A stretch of 29,563 nucleotides of DNA from Thermoplasmata archaeon. Lineage in GTDB: Archaea > Thermoplasmatota > E2 > DHVEG-1. Below are positions 14,293 to 22,360 of the stretch, one piece after another (within the stretch, counting starts at the first letter, position 1; the number at the start of each line of letters is the position of its first letter). A program made the translations under genes and the position numbers. The notes under the pieces were generated by a model. It did not search any database and was not told the DNA's origin. It saw nothing but the letters and a program-made list of their open reading frames with translations. The stretch spans positions 1 through 29,563 of the forward strand of contig DAOWFO010000010.1 in NCBI GenBank assembly GCA_030637965.1, read 5' to 3'.

Positions 14293-15237
14293 CTAAATCC
14301 AATGATATTTTTTGTACCAGGAAACCATATCTTTAACAGTTAATTGTAGATTAAATTTAGATTCGTATCCAAGTTCTTTTTTTGCTTTATTACAACTTAC
14401 TCTTCTTGTTGTACCTAAAGATTTCACTCGAAATCTTGTTAGAGAAGGTTCATTTTTTGCAAATATTTCTGAAAATAGAGCATATATGTAAGCAAGAGAA
14501 TAAGAAATATTCTTCGTTGGTGGGTTCACTTTCATCTGATTAGCAATTTCATTGAATAACTCCTTGATTTTGCAAATAAAACTTACAACATTGAAGATAT
14601 CTTCTTTTTTATCATTTTCAAGAGCCAATCTGAGACATTGTGCTACGTCTTTTGGATGAACTAGTGACATGTCTTGATTCCCGTTTCCAATGTAAATCAT
14701 CTTACCTTCTTTAATATTTTTAAGAAGGACTTTTGTTCCATTTCCACCTGGACCTAGAACAAGAGGGGGACGGATAACAGAAATAGACAAATCATCATAT
14801 TTCCTGAGCATTTTTTCTCCCTCAAGTTTCGACTTATGGTAATCATTCAATGGCTTGTAAGCTGATTTTTCGGTTATTTCTTCGTCAATATTTGGAAATC
14901 CATATACACCAGCAGTGCTTGTATATATGATTCTTTTAATCCCCATTTTCCTACAGGCTTTAGCAACATTTAGGGTACCTTCAGTGTTTATTTTATAAAT
15001 ATCACTTTTTTTACCATATTCTATTACATATGCTGCATTATGTAAAACGGCTTCTACATTTTCGAGTGAAGAAAGAAATTGTTCGGGTTTTGTTATATCT
15101 CCAAATACAACTTTAGCACCTTTAATTTTTAACGAAGATTGTCTTGTCAAAGCTTTTACATAATGTCCATGATTGATAAGATCATCAACCAGATGTCTTC
15201 CAATAAATCCACTTGCACCTGTAACAAGAACGTTCAT
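14293..15237 (-). CDS. NAD-dependent epimerase/dehydratase (extended SDR family)
   Basis: 314 residues. The Rossmann motif GASGFIGRHL starts at residue 7, and the catalytic set is Ser/Thr at 107-108 in YTSTAGVYG with Tyr133 and Lys137 in YHKSK. DVAQCLRLAL marks the substrate-binding part. Such proteins act on nucleotide sugars or on steroid/isoprenoid-like alcohols; the C-terminal domain is not specific enough for me to name the substrate. A TATA-like ATATTAAATA at 15261-15270 lies about 25-30 bases before the ATG and there is no ribosome site, so the mRNA is probably leaderless. It stands alone between the convergent asnA and the methyltransferase-like gene upstream. Confidence 0.88.
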   Translation of the reverse strand: MNVLVTGASGFIGRHLVDDLINHGHYVKALTRQSSLKIKGAKVVFGDITKPEQFLSSLENVEAVLHNAAYVIEYGKKSDIYKINTEGTLNVAKACRKMGIKRIIYTSTAGVYGFPNIDEEITEKSAYKPLNDYHKSKLEGEKMLRKYDDLSISVIRPPLVLGPGGNGTKVLLKNIKEGKMIYIGNGNQDMSLVHPKDVAQCLRLALENDKKEDIFNVVSFICKIKELFNEIANQMKVNPPTKNISYSLAYIYALFSEIFAKNEPSLTRFRVKSLGTTRRVSCNKAKKELGYESKFNLQLTVKDMVSWYKKYHWI

Positions 15238-15260
15238 AATATTACGCTATTTAATAACCC

Positions 15261-15270
15261 TATTTAATAT
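15261..15270 (-). promoter_or_regulatory. TATA-like element for the epimerase gene
   Basis: The minus strand reads ATATTAAATA. A start about 25 bases downstream is near 15237-15242, at the ATG itself, which indicates a leaderless transcript. Confidence 0.45.
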
Positions 15271-15318
15271 CTATGATACTTAATTAATTTAGTAATTGAT
15301 TTGGTTGCTATAAAAAAT

Positions 15319-15786
15319 TCAGAAAATTTTCGGAATCATTCGCCAGGGTGTATTTTTCATGAATTTCTTGTATTCTTTACCATATTGATTTATCAAATGT
15401 TTTTCTTCATCAAGTATACTCAATATCATAAGTGGTATTGAGATAATTGCAATGGTAAATGCAAATATCGAATGAAAGAACAAAGCTAATCCAAAACCAA
15501 CAATTATTAATGATGAATAATGAGGGTGTCTTATGTATCGAAAAATACCCTCTGTTACAAGTTGTCCCTTGTATGTTCTATGCCAAAATATCTCCCATTT
15601 AAAATAAACATAAGTTCCAAGAATAAAAATTATTATTCCGGAAAATATTGTAATTATATTATTTGTTGGAATTTCCCAAACACCAAAAATTGCTGTTAAC
15701 GGACCAATCATTATAATTAGTAAAAGAGGTGCATAATGAATGATAAAAAGTGTTCGTAATTCTTTTGGAGGTTTATATTTTAACAT
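15319..15786 (-). CDS. Isoprenylcysteine carboxyl methyltransferase-like membrane protein
   Basis: 155 residues with about four hydrophobic segments (roughly 12-33, 44-62, 92-110 and 111-126). The C-terminal half carries the ICMT/PEMT signature: GIFRYIRHPHYSSL (80-93) with Arg-His-Pro at 86-88, and DEEKHLINQYGKEYKKFM (126-143), where the Glu pair belongs to the S-adenosylmethionine site. Family members methylate prenylcysteines, phospholipids or unknown membrane substrates using S-adenosylmethionine. The substrate here is unknown. It starts 10 bases after the KaiC-like gene and is probably co-transcribed with it. Confidence 0.85.
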   Translation of the reverse strand: MLKYKPPKELRTLFIIHYAPLLLIIMIGPLTAIFGVWEIPTNNIITIFSGIIIFILGTYVYFKWEIFWHRTYKGQLVTEGIFRYIRHPHYSSLIIVGFGLALFFHSIFAFTIAIISIPLMILSILDEEKHLINQYGKEYKKFMKNTPWRMIPKIF

Positions 15787-15796
15787 ATCTGCTTAT

Positions 15797-16591
15797 TTAG
15801 ATGAACCGGATCCCACCTTCTCTTATTTCAATATCTTGTGGTTTAAGAGTATGTTTGGTGTTTCTCATTTTCATTACTGATAACTTTCTCCTATCCATTG
15901 TAGGATCAAAACTGAGTGTTATTACACCATCTGCTAAGAATTCTGAAATACCATCTCTGGAGAATAGGGAGGATCCCATCGTTAATTCTGATGTAATAAC
16001 AGAAGTAGATTCCGATGATTCTAGAGAATTCAAAATATAGTGAAGATGTAATCTTCTAACTGGAAGATTAGCATTTATTGGAAATTCTTCAGGATTTACA
16101 AAGCTATTATCAAATTTGTTTTTATTTTCGGTACTATTTAGATAAATTGGCATTTCAGATAATGGTGTTATAGAATCTAATACAATTCTATCATATTCTC
16201 CAGATAGAATTTCATTTACCATTGCTTCATAGATTAACTTTTTGTTTATATTTAAAAATCGAAATTTTACAAGATTTTTCTCCAAGGCAGGTTGAAAATC
16301 AAAGCCAAGTTTCTTTGCCTGAATTAACAAACCATTTACTTTTTTATCTAATGTTAAAAATAGACCTTTTTCCCCAGATTTTACACCCTCATAAAGAAAC
16401 TGAAATGAGAATATACTCTTGCCACTACCGGGTGGACCAGAAACTAGTGTGATAGATTTTACAGGCAATCCCCCATCTATTATATCATCAAGCCCTTCAA
16501 CACCTGTTTTAACTCGATTAATTAATCCATCTTGTTTAGAAAGCATCTCCTCTAACAAATAATCATCCCAACATAGTATATGACTGCTCAT
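15797..16591 (-). CDS. KaiC-like RecA-superfamily ATPase, single domain
   Basis: 264 residues. It starts with the family pattern KTGVEGLDDIIDGGLPVKSI, then Walker A GPPGSGKS (52-59) and Walker B RIVLDS with Asp139. The C-terminal FLADGVITLSFDP and KMRNTKHTLKPQDIEI are typical of archaeal KaiC/GvpD-like proteins. In most KaiC relatives the strand after Walker A ends in a Glu pair that activates water (as in TFEE); here that position reads TLDKK, so ATP hydrolysis may be weak or altered. These single-domain proteins are linked to archaeal motility and signalling, but the role of this one is not evident. A second such gene is nearby at 16991. Confidence 0.88.
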   Translation of the reverse strand: MSSHILCWDDYLLEEMLSKQDGLINRVKTGVEGLDDIIDGGLPVKSITLVSGPPGSGKSIFSFQFLYEGVKSGEKGLFLTLDKKVNGLLIQAKKLGFDFQPALEKNLVKFRFLNINKKLIYEAMVNEILSGEYDRIVLDSITPLSEMPIYLNSTENKNKFDNSFVNPEEFPINANLPVRRLHLHYILNSLESSESTSVITSELTMGSSLFSRDGISEFLADGVITLSFDPTMDRRKLSVMKMRNTKHTLKPQDIEIREGGIRFI

Positions 16592-16692
16592 ATATTATCT
16601 TAACCTTTTTTGTTGTCTTTTTTTTTATCGTTCTGAATAAAATGATTGAGGTGTATGACATGATTAATATACTTTTCTAAGAACAAACAGAA

Positions 16693-16704
16693 ATATTTAT
16701 ATAG
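16693..16704 (+). promoter_or_regulatory. TATA-like element for the 75-aa gene
   Basis: The sequence ATATTTATATAG lies about 50 bases before the ATG at 16752. Initiation about 25 bases downstream would give a short leader that includes an AGGT motif near 16742. Confidence 0.4.
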
Positions 16705-16751
16705 TCAGTAAAATAAAAATAATAACATACAAAATTACTTTAGGTATTGTT

Positions 16752-16979
16752 ATGTCAAATAAAAATGTGAATATCTGGGTTTGGATTCAAAATGGTAGAG
16801 TGATCAAAGCAATATCTTGTGTAGATAGTGGTACAATAAAAATATATGATGAAAATGACAATTTAATACTAAAAAGAAATGGATTAACTAGAATTCAGGT
16901 AAAACAGATAGAAGATAATATTCTAAGATATGGTGCAAAAAAATTAAGTCAACATACTGGGCCATTCAGATATTTATAA
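16752..16979 (+). CDS. Small unknown protein (75 aa) between two KaiC-like genes
   Basis: I do not recognise this protein. It begins MSNKNVNIWVWIQNGRVIKA and ends KLSQHTGPFRYL. The first 45 residues alternate in a way that suggests beta-strands (NIWVWIQNGRVIKAISC, GTIKIYDENDNLILKRN). A helix follows (IQVKQIEDNILRYGAKK). There is no membrane segment or signal peptide. It has a plausible TATA box and a weak AGGT ribosome site. It is transcribed divergently from the first KaiC-like gene and ends 11 bases from the end of the second, which is on the opposite strand. Confidence 0.7.
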   Translation: MSNKNVNIWVWIQNGRVIKAISCVDSGTIKIYDENDNLILKRNGLTRIQVKQIEDNILRYGAKKLSQHTGPFRYL

Positions 16980-16990
16980 ATTATCGAGTA

Positions 16991-17773
16991 TCACTTTAAA
17001 TTAATCAGAACATGTTTATCAGGATATACTTTTATTCCGCTCTCTGTGATCTCCATAGCCACAATTTTTTTCTCATGTCTGCAGTATCTCATTTTTAAAA
17101 CTTCGATAGCATTTTCACGAATCTCATTTTTTTGTATGTTGTAAAGAACAACTATTCCATCTGCTAGGAATTCTTCAATTCCAGTATCACTATACCTCGT
17201 TGGTATTGGTTCTGTTTCAGTAATTAAAAAAGATGTGGCCCCTGTTTCCTCAAAAAAACCAAACAATTCCTGGAGATAAACTCTGTAGTTTTTTTCCTTT
17301 GTTGTAGAGACAGCAACGATAGCACTAAGAGAGTCAACAACAATAAATTCTGGATTAAAATTTTTTGGAATGATCAATGGTTTTATTTTGTAAGAGATTT
17401 CAGCAGCAGATCCTGAACCACCAATCGAACCAAATTTCATTCTTAAAATATCAAGAGGGTCAATCTTCTGAATTAGAAGATTGCCATCCTCAATATATCT
17501 CTTGACATCCCATCCAAAACTTTTCATACTTTTTTCAATACGTTCTTTACTTTCCTTAAAACTGACATACATACATTTTTTACCCTTTATAACAAGGTTA
17601 TAGCATATCTGTCTACACAACGTGCTCTTACCAGTACCTGGGCCACCAGCCACTAAGACAGAGTTACCATTTGGTATTCCTCCATTTGCGAATAACTGGT
17701 CAAATTCATCAATGTCTGTTTTTAGTATATCCTCTTTTTTTTCATTCATATCAGTAAATTCAACTTCATACAT
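16991..17773 (-). CDS. KaiC-like RecA-superfamily ATPase, single domain
   Basis: 260 residues. Walker A GGPGTGKST lies at 43-51 and Walker B FIVVDS at about 143-148 with Asp147. After Walker A comes YVSFKESKERIEKSMKSFGW, which keeps Glu74 in the position of the catalytic Glu of KaiC. EEFLADGIVVLYNIQ and EVLKMRYCRHEKKI are typical C-terminal motifs. It resembles the neighbour at 15797 in overall plan but not closely in sequence, so the two look like ancient rather than recent duplicates. A TATA-like AATATTAAATAA at 17802-17813 and a GGGAG motif precede the ATG. Confidence 0.88.
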   Translation of the reverse strand: MYEVEFTDMNEKKEDILKTDIDEFDQLFANGGIPNGNSVLVAGGPGTGKSTLCRQICYNLVIKGKKCMYVSFKESKERIEKSMKSFGWDVKRYIEDGNLLIQKIDPLDILRMKFGSIGGSGSAAEISYKIKPLIIPKNFNPEFIVVDSLSAIVAVSTTKEKNYRVYLQELFGFFEETGATSFLITETEPIPTRYSDTGIEEFLADGIVVLYNIQKNEIRENAIEVLKMRYCRHEKKIVAMEITESGIKVYPDKHVLINLK

Positions 17774-18055
17774 ATTTTAAATCGATCTCCCACTTTGCAC
17801 ATTATTTAATATTTTTTGATAGGATTGTAGATCCAAAAAGATATAATTTGGTGCCACAAATCTCTAATCTTATTTCTTGACTAAACATAATTATCAATAA
17901 AAAACTTTCTTATTTGTACCAATTAAAATTATCATCAAATATTTTTTTAACAAAATATTAAATAACTTTAAAAGAGTTTAATAGATTCCTTTTCAGTTCT
18001 CTGAAAATTTTATCGATGATATTAATCTGAGAATAATAAAATTGTTGGAGATATA

Positions 18056-19330
18056 TTGGATATGACAATGACATTTGCAGAAAAAATACTTTCAAAATAT
18101 GCTGGAGAAAAAAAAGTAATCCCCGGTCAAATTGTTACAATTTATCCTGATCATCTTTTAACTCATGATAATACTGCTGCGATTATTCAGAAGGTAAAAA
18201 ATGAATTGGAGAAGTATGGAGTTTATTCTAAATCACTCTCGGTTATTGTTATCGACCATGTAGTTCCTGCCGCTTCTGAAAAAACAGCTTTAAATCATAA
18301 GATTATTAGAGATTTTGTCAATAAATATAAAATTGAAAACTTTTTTGATGTAGGTATTGGGATATGCCATCAGGTGGTAATTGAAAAAGGAATTGCTTTA
18401 CCTGGTAAGCTAATTCTTGGAAGTGATTCACATACTTGTTCATACGGCGCAGTTGGTGCTTTTTCTTCTGGTATTGATAGGACTGAAGCAGCATCTTTGT
18501 TACTTACTGGGGAAACTTGGCTAAAGGTTCCCAATAGTATAAAAATTACATTAAATGGAAAGTTGTCGAATGGTGTATTTGCAAAGGATTTAATTTTACA
18601 TATTATTGGAGATATTTCTGCATCTGGTGCGAATTATTGCTCTGTAGAATATTGTGGTGATGTTGAACAATTTTCCATTGATGATCGTTTCACTATAACC
18701 AATATGGGTATTGAAATGGGTGCTAAGAACTCAGTTTTCAATGTTGATGGGATTACACGAAGTTTCCTTAACTCGATGAAAATATCTCCCTCAGCTTATG
18801 AATCAATTTATCCTGACGAAGAAGCACTATATATTAATGAATTATACTATAATGTATCAGAAATCGTTCCATTAATTTCATGTCCTCACACAGTTGATAA
18901 TGTTAAGACTGTAGGAGAGATTGAAGGTTTGGATATTCAACAATGCTTAATTGGTACTTGTACCAATGGAAGATTATCTGATTTAAAAATTGCGGCAGAT
19001 ATATTAAATGGTAAAAAAATCAGTCCTGATATCAGGTTACTTGTTCTGCCCGCATCAAAAGCAATTTTTGAAAGTGCTCTAAAGCTTGGAATAATTCAGA
19101 CTCTGGTTGAATCAGGTGCAATAATACTTCCAACGGGTTGTGGTCCTTGTCTAGGTGCACATCAAGGAATATTGGCACCTGGTGAGCGATGTCTCAGTAC
19201 GGCCAATAGAAATTTTAAAGGTCGTATGGGTTGTAAAGAGGCAGAGATTTACCTTGCTAGTCCAGCTACAGTTGCAGCATCGGCACTCAATGGAAAAATA
19301 ACTGATCCTAGGACGGAGATGAAGAAATGA
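18056..19330 (+). CDS. Aconitase-superfamily hydro-lyase, large subunit (LeuC/HacA-like)
   Basis: 424 residues from TTG at 18056; ATGs at 18062 and 18068 are alternatives, and GGAG at 18047-18050 fits the TTG best by spacing. The protein binds a 4Fe-4S cluster through Cys302 (IGTCTNGR), Cys362 and Cys365 (TGCGPCLGAHQG). Other family motifs are GSDSHTCSYGAVGAF (122-136) and NRNFKGRMG (385-393). Members isomerise isopropylmalate, homocitrate/citrate-type acids or methylmalate derivatives by removing and re-adding water. No leucine or lysine pathway gene is next to it, so the substrate is open. It overlaps the small subunit gene by four bases (ATGA). Confidence 0.9.
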   Translation: MDMTMTFAEKILSKYAGEKKVIPGQIVTIYPDHLLTHDNTAAIIQKVKNELEKYGVYSKSLSVIVIDHVVPAASEKTALNHKIIRDFVNKYKIENFFDVGIGICHQVVIEKGIALPGKLILGSDSHTCSYGAVGAFSSGIDRTEAASLLLTGETWLKVPNSIKITLNGKLSNGVFAKDLILHIIGDISASGANYCSVEYCGDVEQFSIDDRFTITNMGIEMGAKNSVFNVDGITRSFLNSMKISPSAYESIYPDEEALYINELYYNVSEIVPLISCPHTVDNVKTVGEIEGLDIQQCLIGTCTNGRLSDLKIAADILNGKKISPDIRLLVLPASKAIFESALKLGIIQTLVESGAIILPTGCGPCLGAHQGILAPGERCLSTANRNFKGRMGCKEAEIYLASPATVAASALNGKITDPRTEMKK

Positions 19331-19818
19331 AAGTATGGAAATATGGAGATAATATAAATACTGATATGTTATTTCCAGGTAAATATACTTATACTTGCAG
19401 TACTGCTGAAGAAATTAAACCGCATTTGTTAGAAGATTTGGATTCATCATTTTCTAAAGATGTAAGTGAGGGCGACCTAATTTTTGCAGGAATAAATTTT
19501 GGATGTGGGAGCTCTCGTGAACAGCCAGTTGTCGGATTAAAAGCTGTAGGAATTAAGGCGATTGTGGCAAAAAGCTTTGCAAGGATTTTCTACAGAGCAG
19601 CAATTAATCAAGGTCTTGTCTTAATCGAATGCGAGAGCGCTGTAAAGTCTTATTCTAGAAATGGAGATGTTAAACTAGATATTGAAAATGGGAAAATAGA
19701 AGTGAATGGAAAAACGTTTTCATTTCCAAAACTTCCAGATGAGATATTAGCTATTCGGGATGCAGGGGGATTATTACCATATACGCGTTCAAAATTAAAA
19801 AATAAGTATAATTTTTAA
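19327..19818 (+). CDS. Aconitase-superfamily hydro-lyase, small subunit (LeuD/HacB-like)
   Basis: 163 residues, the swivelling domain that completes the active site with the large subunit. Conserved parts are GDNINTDMLFPGKY (7-20), FGCGSSREQPVVGLKAVGI (58-76) and AKSFARIFYRAAINQG. Substrate choice in this family depends on the loop after PG(K/R)Y. Homoaconitases described in methanogens have YLRTR there and isopropylmalate isomerases a different YL-type loop, but here it reads YTYTC (20-24). GSSREQ also differs from the usual GSSREH. The partner assignment is firm, the substrate is not. The gene ends four bases inside the convergent gene at 19815. Confidence 0.9.
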   Translation: MKVWKYGDNINTDMLFPGKYTYTCSTAEEIKPHLLEDLDSSFSKDVSEGDLIFAGINFGCGSSREQPVVGLKAVGIKAIVAKSFARIFYRAAINQGLVLIECESAVKSYSRNGDVKLDIENGKIEVNGKTFSFPKLPDEILAIRDAGGLLPYTRSKLKNKYNF

Positions 19819-20327
19819 GGCTGATTTTCTTTATATGTCGTGTATTTTCCGTCTAAATGATTCTTTGAGAGCATTTTATAAATTTCTGCATTACGGCGAG
19901 CAATTTCTCTAAAATTTTCATCATATTTAACGATTTTTCCTGGAATTCCTAATACCATACTATTCTCTGGAACATTCATGCTAGTTTTAATAAGAGTATT
20001 TGCACCTATGATCGAGCCTCTTCCAATTTTTACACCGTTTAATATAGTTACATTCATACCAATGAGACATTCATCTTCGAGAACTGCTCCATGTACAATT
20101 GCACTATGCCCAATTGAGACATTTTTTCCAATCATTACGCGATGCTGTTCATCAGTATGTATTACACAACAATCTTGGACATTGGATCCATTATCAATAT
20201 ATATTGAGTTTTGATCCCCCCTAATTACTGCGTTTGGAAAAACACCACAGTTTTCCCCAATTTTAACATTTCCAATTATTACTGCAGTTTTTGCAACAAA
20301 GCTAGATTTATGTATCTCTGGTTTCAT
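19815..20327 (-). CDS. Gamma-carbonic-anhydrase-like hexapeptide-repeat protein
   Basis: 170 residues built of left-handed beta-helix hexapeptide repeats from about residue 10 to 125 (VIIGNVKIGENCGVFPNAVI, VMIGKNVSIGHSAIVHGAVL). The metal ligands of the gamma class are present: a His in CCVIHTDEQHR and the pair in GHSAIVHG. A C-terminal helix packs on the trimer. It could hydrate CO2 or be a related member without that activity, such as the PaaY/YrdA type, which looks the same at this level. A TATA-like ATAAAATATAAATC near 20360-20375 is the probable promoter. It overlaps the end of the convergent hydro-lyase gene by four bases. Confidence 0.88.
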   Translation of the reverse strand: MKPEIHKSSFVAKTAVIIGNVKIGENCGVFPNAVIRGDQNSIYIDNGSNVQDCCVIHTDEQHRVMIGKNVSIGHSAIVHGAVLEDECLIGMNVTILNGVKIGRGSIIGANTLIKTSMNVPENSMVLGIPGKIVKYDENFREIARRNAEIYKMLSKNHLDGKYTTYKENQP

Positions 20328-20468
20328 TTTTTACTCTGGTATTTTGGAATAAGTGACCATGATTTATATTTTATGTTCATGTCTTCAAAGGTGTGTTATC
20401 TTTCGAAAATTTCAACTTGAAATACTGACACAAAGTGATACAAAGTAATAAAGAAGTAAAAGATAAAA

Positions 20469-22325
20469 CTAATTTTTGTGTCTAACTTTTATGGCTAGAC
20501 CATGGGTGGATTTTTTCATTTCTTCTCCGTTCATTTGGGCAACACCTACAGCGCATAGTTTATTACCCTGCAATATATAGATTTCATCGCCCTCTCTAAT
20601 TAATTCATCAGCATCTTTTACACCTGGAGCAAAAACAGATCCCTCTAAATTGAAATCATCATATATTTCTGCCCAATACTTTTTGAATTTTGCAATTTTT
20701 TTGGCACCATTGAGTGTTAAAGAAATAAGCCCTCTTTCTCTTGTTAACATTCCTTGTTGCTTATTATTATACATTATTTTCTGATAGGGGTATCTTCCTT
20801 TTATCTCACAATCTTTTAGAAGCTTTTTTGATATTTTTTTATCAAACTGATAAGATGCAAGCGATTCTAAATTTTCTCTTTTCCTCCTAGAGAGTTTCAC
20901 TTTATCATAAGTTAACGTTTCTTTTTTTAATACATGTAATAATTTTTTTAACGAATCATTGGAAGTAGGACTGCTTTTAATCTTGGTGTCTTTGTATTCT
21001 ACAATGGTTTTATCAATGAATTCTCTAATATTTGGTGGGAGGTGTAAAATTATTTTTTCGTATTTATTAATATCTAAATATCTTTTTAACAAATCTTGGA
21101 TCATTCTTTTTTCATTTTCATTCCAATATCCCGTTACAGGGATATCATATGCAGATGCAGGATAGGTTAATTCCAACTCTCTAGGAACAATACCTATGGG
21201 GGAGGTTATTACTACTTCATGAATTATATGGGGGTTATCTAAACTGTAGATCTTTTCTCTAAATCTCTTATGAGATTTTGAAAATGAGTATGGTTTTTTT
21301 GCAGAACAAGGTAAAAAGAGAAGTATCTTAGCACTTTTTGGTTTATAATATCGATTTATCACCCGATCTTGAAAACGTTTTATTTCAGCTCTATATAACG
21401 CATCACTTGTTGTTGCAAATAGTCGACTTTTCCGTATTATTGGAGTTCTTTTTTCTATAAAGTTATAATGTTGTTGGTCAAGACATTTCAGTATTGCTGT
21501 TAATATTGGACTAACTCTAACTCTCGTCTCAACAAGTTCACGTAAATTTCCATTGAAGATTGCATTCCTCACCAGTTTTATTTCATTAAATAATACGAGA
21601 TAATTATGGCTTAGTATTTGTTCAAAAGTCATTACTGAAGGCAGTCCTTTGAATCTTTTGCATGATGGGCAACTACAAGGTATCTCTTTTAATTTGTTGA
21701 TATTATAATTACCTGTTGGAAATTGTAGATTTTTATTTCTAGCAGCTATAATTGCAGATAATGAATCAAAAAAATCAATTCCCATATAAATCAATAGTGA
21801 AATATTTATTGGGTCTCCAATATATGGAAGATGTATAATTTTTTGATATCCAATTTTTTCTCTTAGTTCTATAACGAAATCCACAAACTTTGATTGTTGA
21901 TGAAAAAGTTGATGAGCATCTCCAACAATAAAAAAAGACGACGGATTATCTTCTAATGTTTCAAAAATGGTTTCTTTAATACCTGGTATAATATAACATA
22001 TTCCATCTTTTTTATCGTATGATTCTAATGCAGAGAAATGTAATTCTTTTGGTAGATCCTTTGGATAAATAAAATAATCTGAGATCGTAAATTTATCCTT
22101 TTTTGTTTGCTGTGAATTAAAAAACAAGCTATTTGACACTTTTAAAGATGGTTTTTCAATTTTGGGATTATTACTAGTAATTATTATTTCTGCAAAATCG
22201 GGAGATGGAAATTTAGAAGTGTTTAAAAAAAGGATATTTGGTGTGGTTATTATTTTCCCATTAATTTCAAATTCGCCAATTCTTGCAGGACCATCCCTTG
22301 TTTTTACATTAAATTTCATTTTCAT
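20469..22325 (-). CDS. arcS: Archaeosine synthase (TgtA2 / ArcS)
   Basis: 618 residues. ArcS converts preQ0 at position 15 of tRNA to archaeosine, the step after TgtA inserts the base. The N-terminal part is a degenerate tRNA-guanine transglycosylase fold, with a zinc site at Cys217, Cys219, Cys222 and probably His240 (CSCPSC...SH). The diagnostic ArcS motif PCSAKKPYSFSKSH lies at 339-352, matching the PC-x3-KPYS-x2-S-x2-H type pattern known for the family. A C-terminal PUA domain for tRNA binding covers roughly 540-618 (GSVFAPGVKDAD, GDEIYILQGNKLCAVGVA). It is the last gene of a six-gene minus-strand run and starts 35 bases after purH. Confidence 0.92.
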   Translation of the reverse strand: MKMKFNVKTRDGPARIGEFEINGKIITTPNILFLNTSKFPSPDFAEIIITSNNPKIEKPSLKVSNSLFFNSQQTKKDKFTISDYFIYPKDLPKELHFSALESYDKKDGICYIIPGIKETIFETLEDNPSSFFIVGDAHQLFHQQSKFVDFVIELREKIGYQKIIHLPYIGDPINISLLIYMGIDFFDSLSAIIAARNKNLQFPTGNYNINKLKEIPCSCPSCKRFKGLPSVMTFEQILSHNYLVLFNEIKLVRNAIFNGNLRELVETRVRVSPILTAILKCLDQQHYNFIEKRTPIIRKSRLFATTSDALYRAEIKRFQDRVINRYYKPKSAKILLFLPCSAKKPYSFSKSHKRFREKIYSLDNPHIIHEVVITSPIGIVPRELELTYPASAYDIPVTGYWNENEKRMIQDLLKRYLDINKYEKIILHLPPNIREFIDKTIVEYKDTKIKSSPTSNDSLKKLLHVLKKETLTYDKVKLSRRKRENLESLASYQFDKKISKKLLKDCEIKGRYPYQKIMYNNKQQGMLTRERGLISLTLNGAKKIAKFKKYWAEIYDDFNLEGSVFAPGVKDADELIREGDEIYILQGNKLCAVGVAQMNGEEMKKSTHGLAIKVRHKN

Positions 22326-22360
22326 AAGACATGCATTTTTCCTTAAAGAAATTTAGTACG

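Noticed and set aside
20328..20468. Short repeated word ACAAAGTGATACAAAGTAATA in the gap before arcS's end
   Set aside because: Only two imperfect short units (ACAAAGT) occur, without array structure; there is no CRISPR or repeat family to support.
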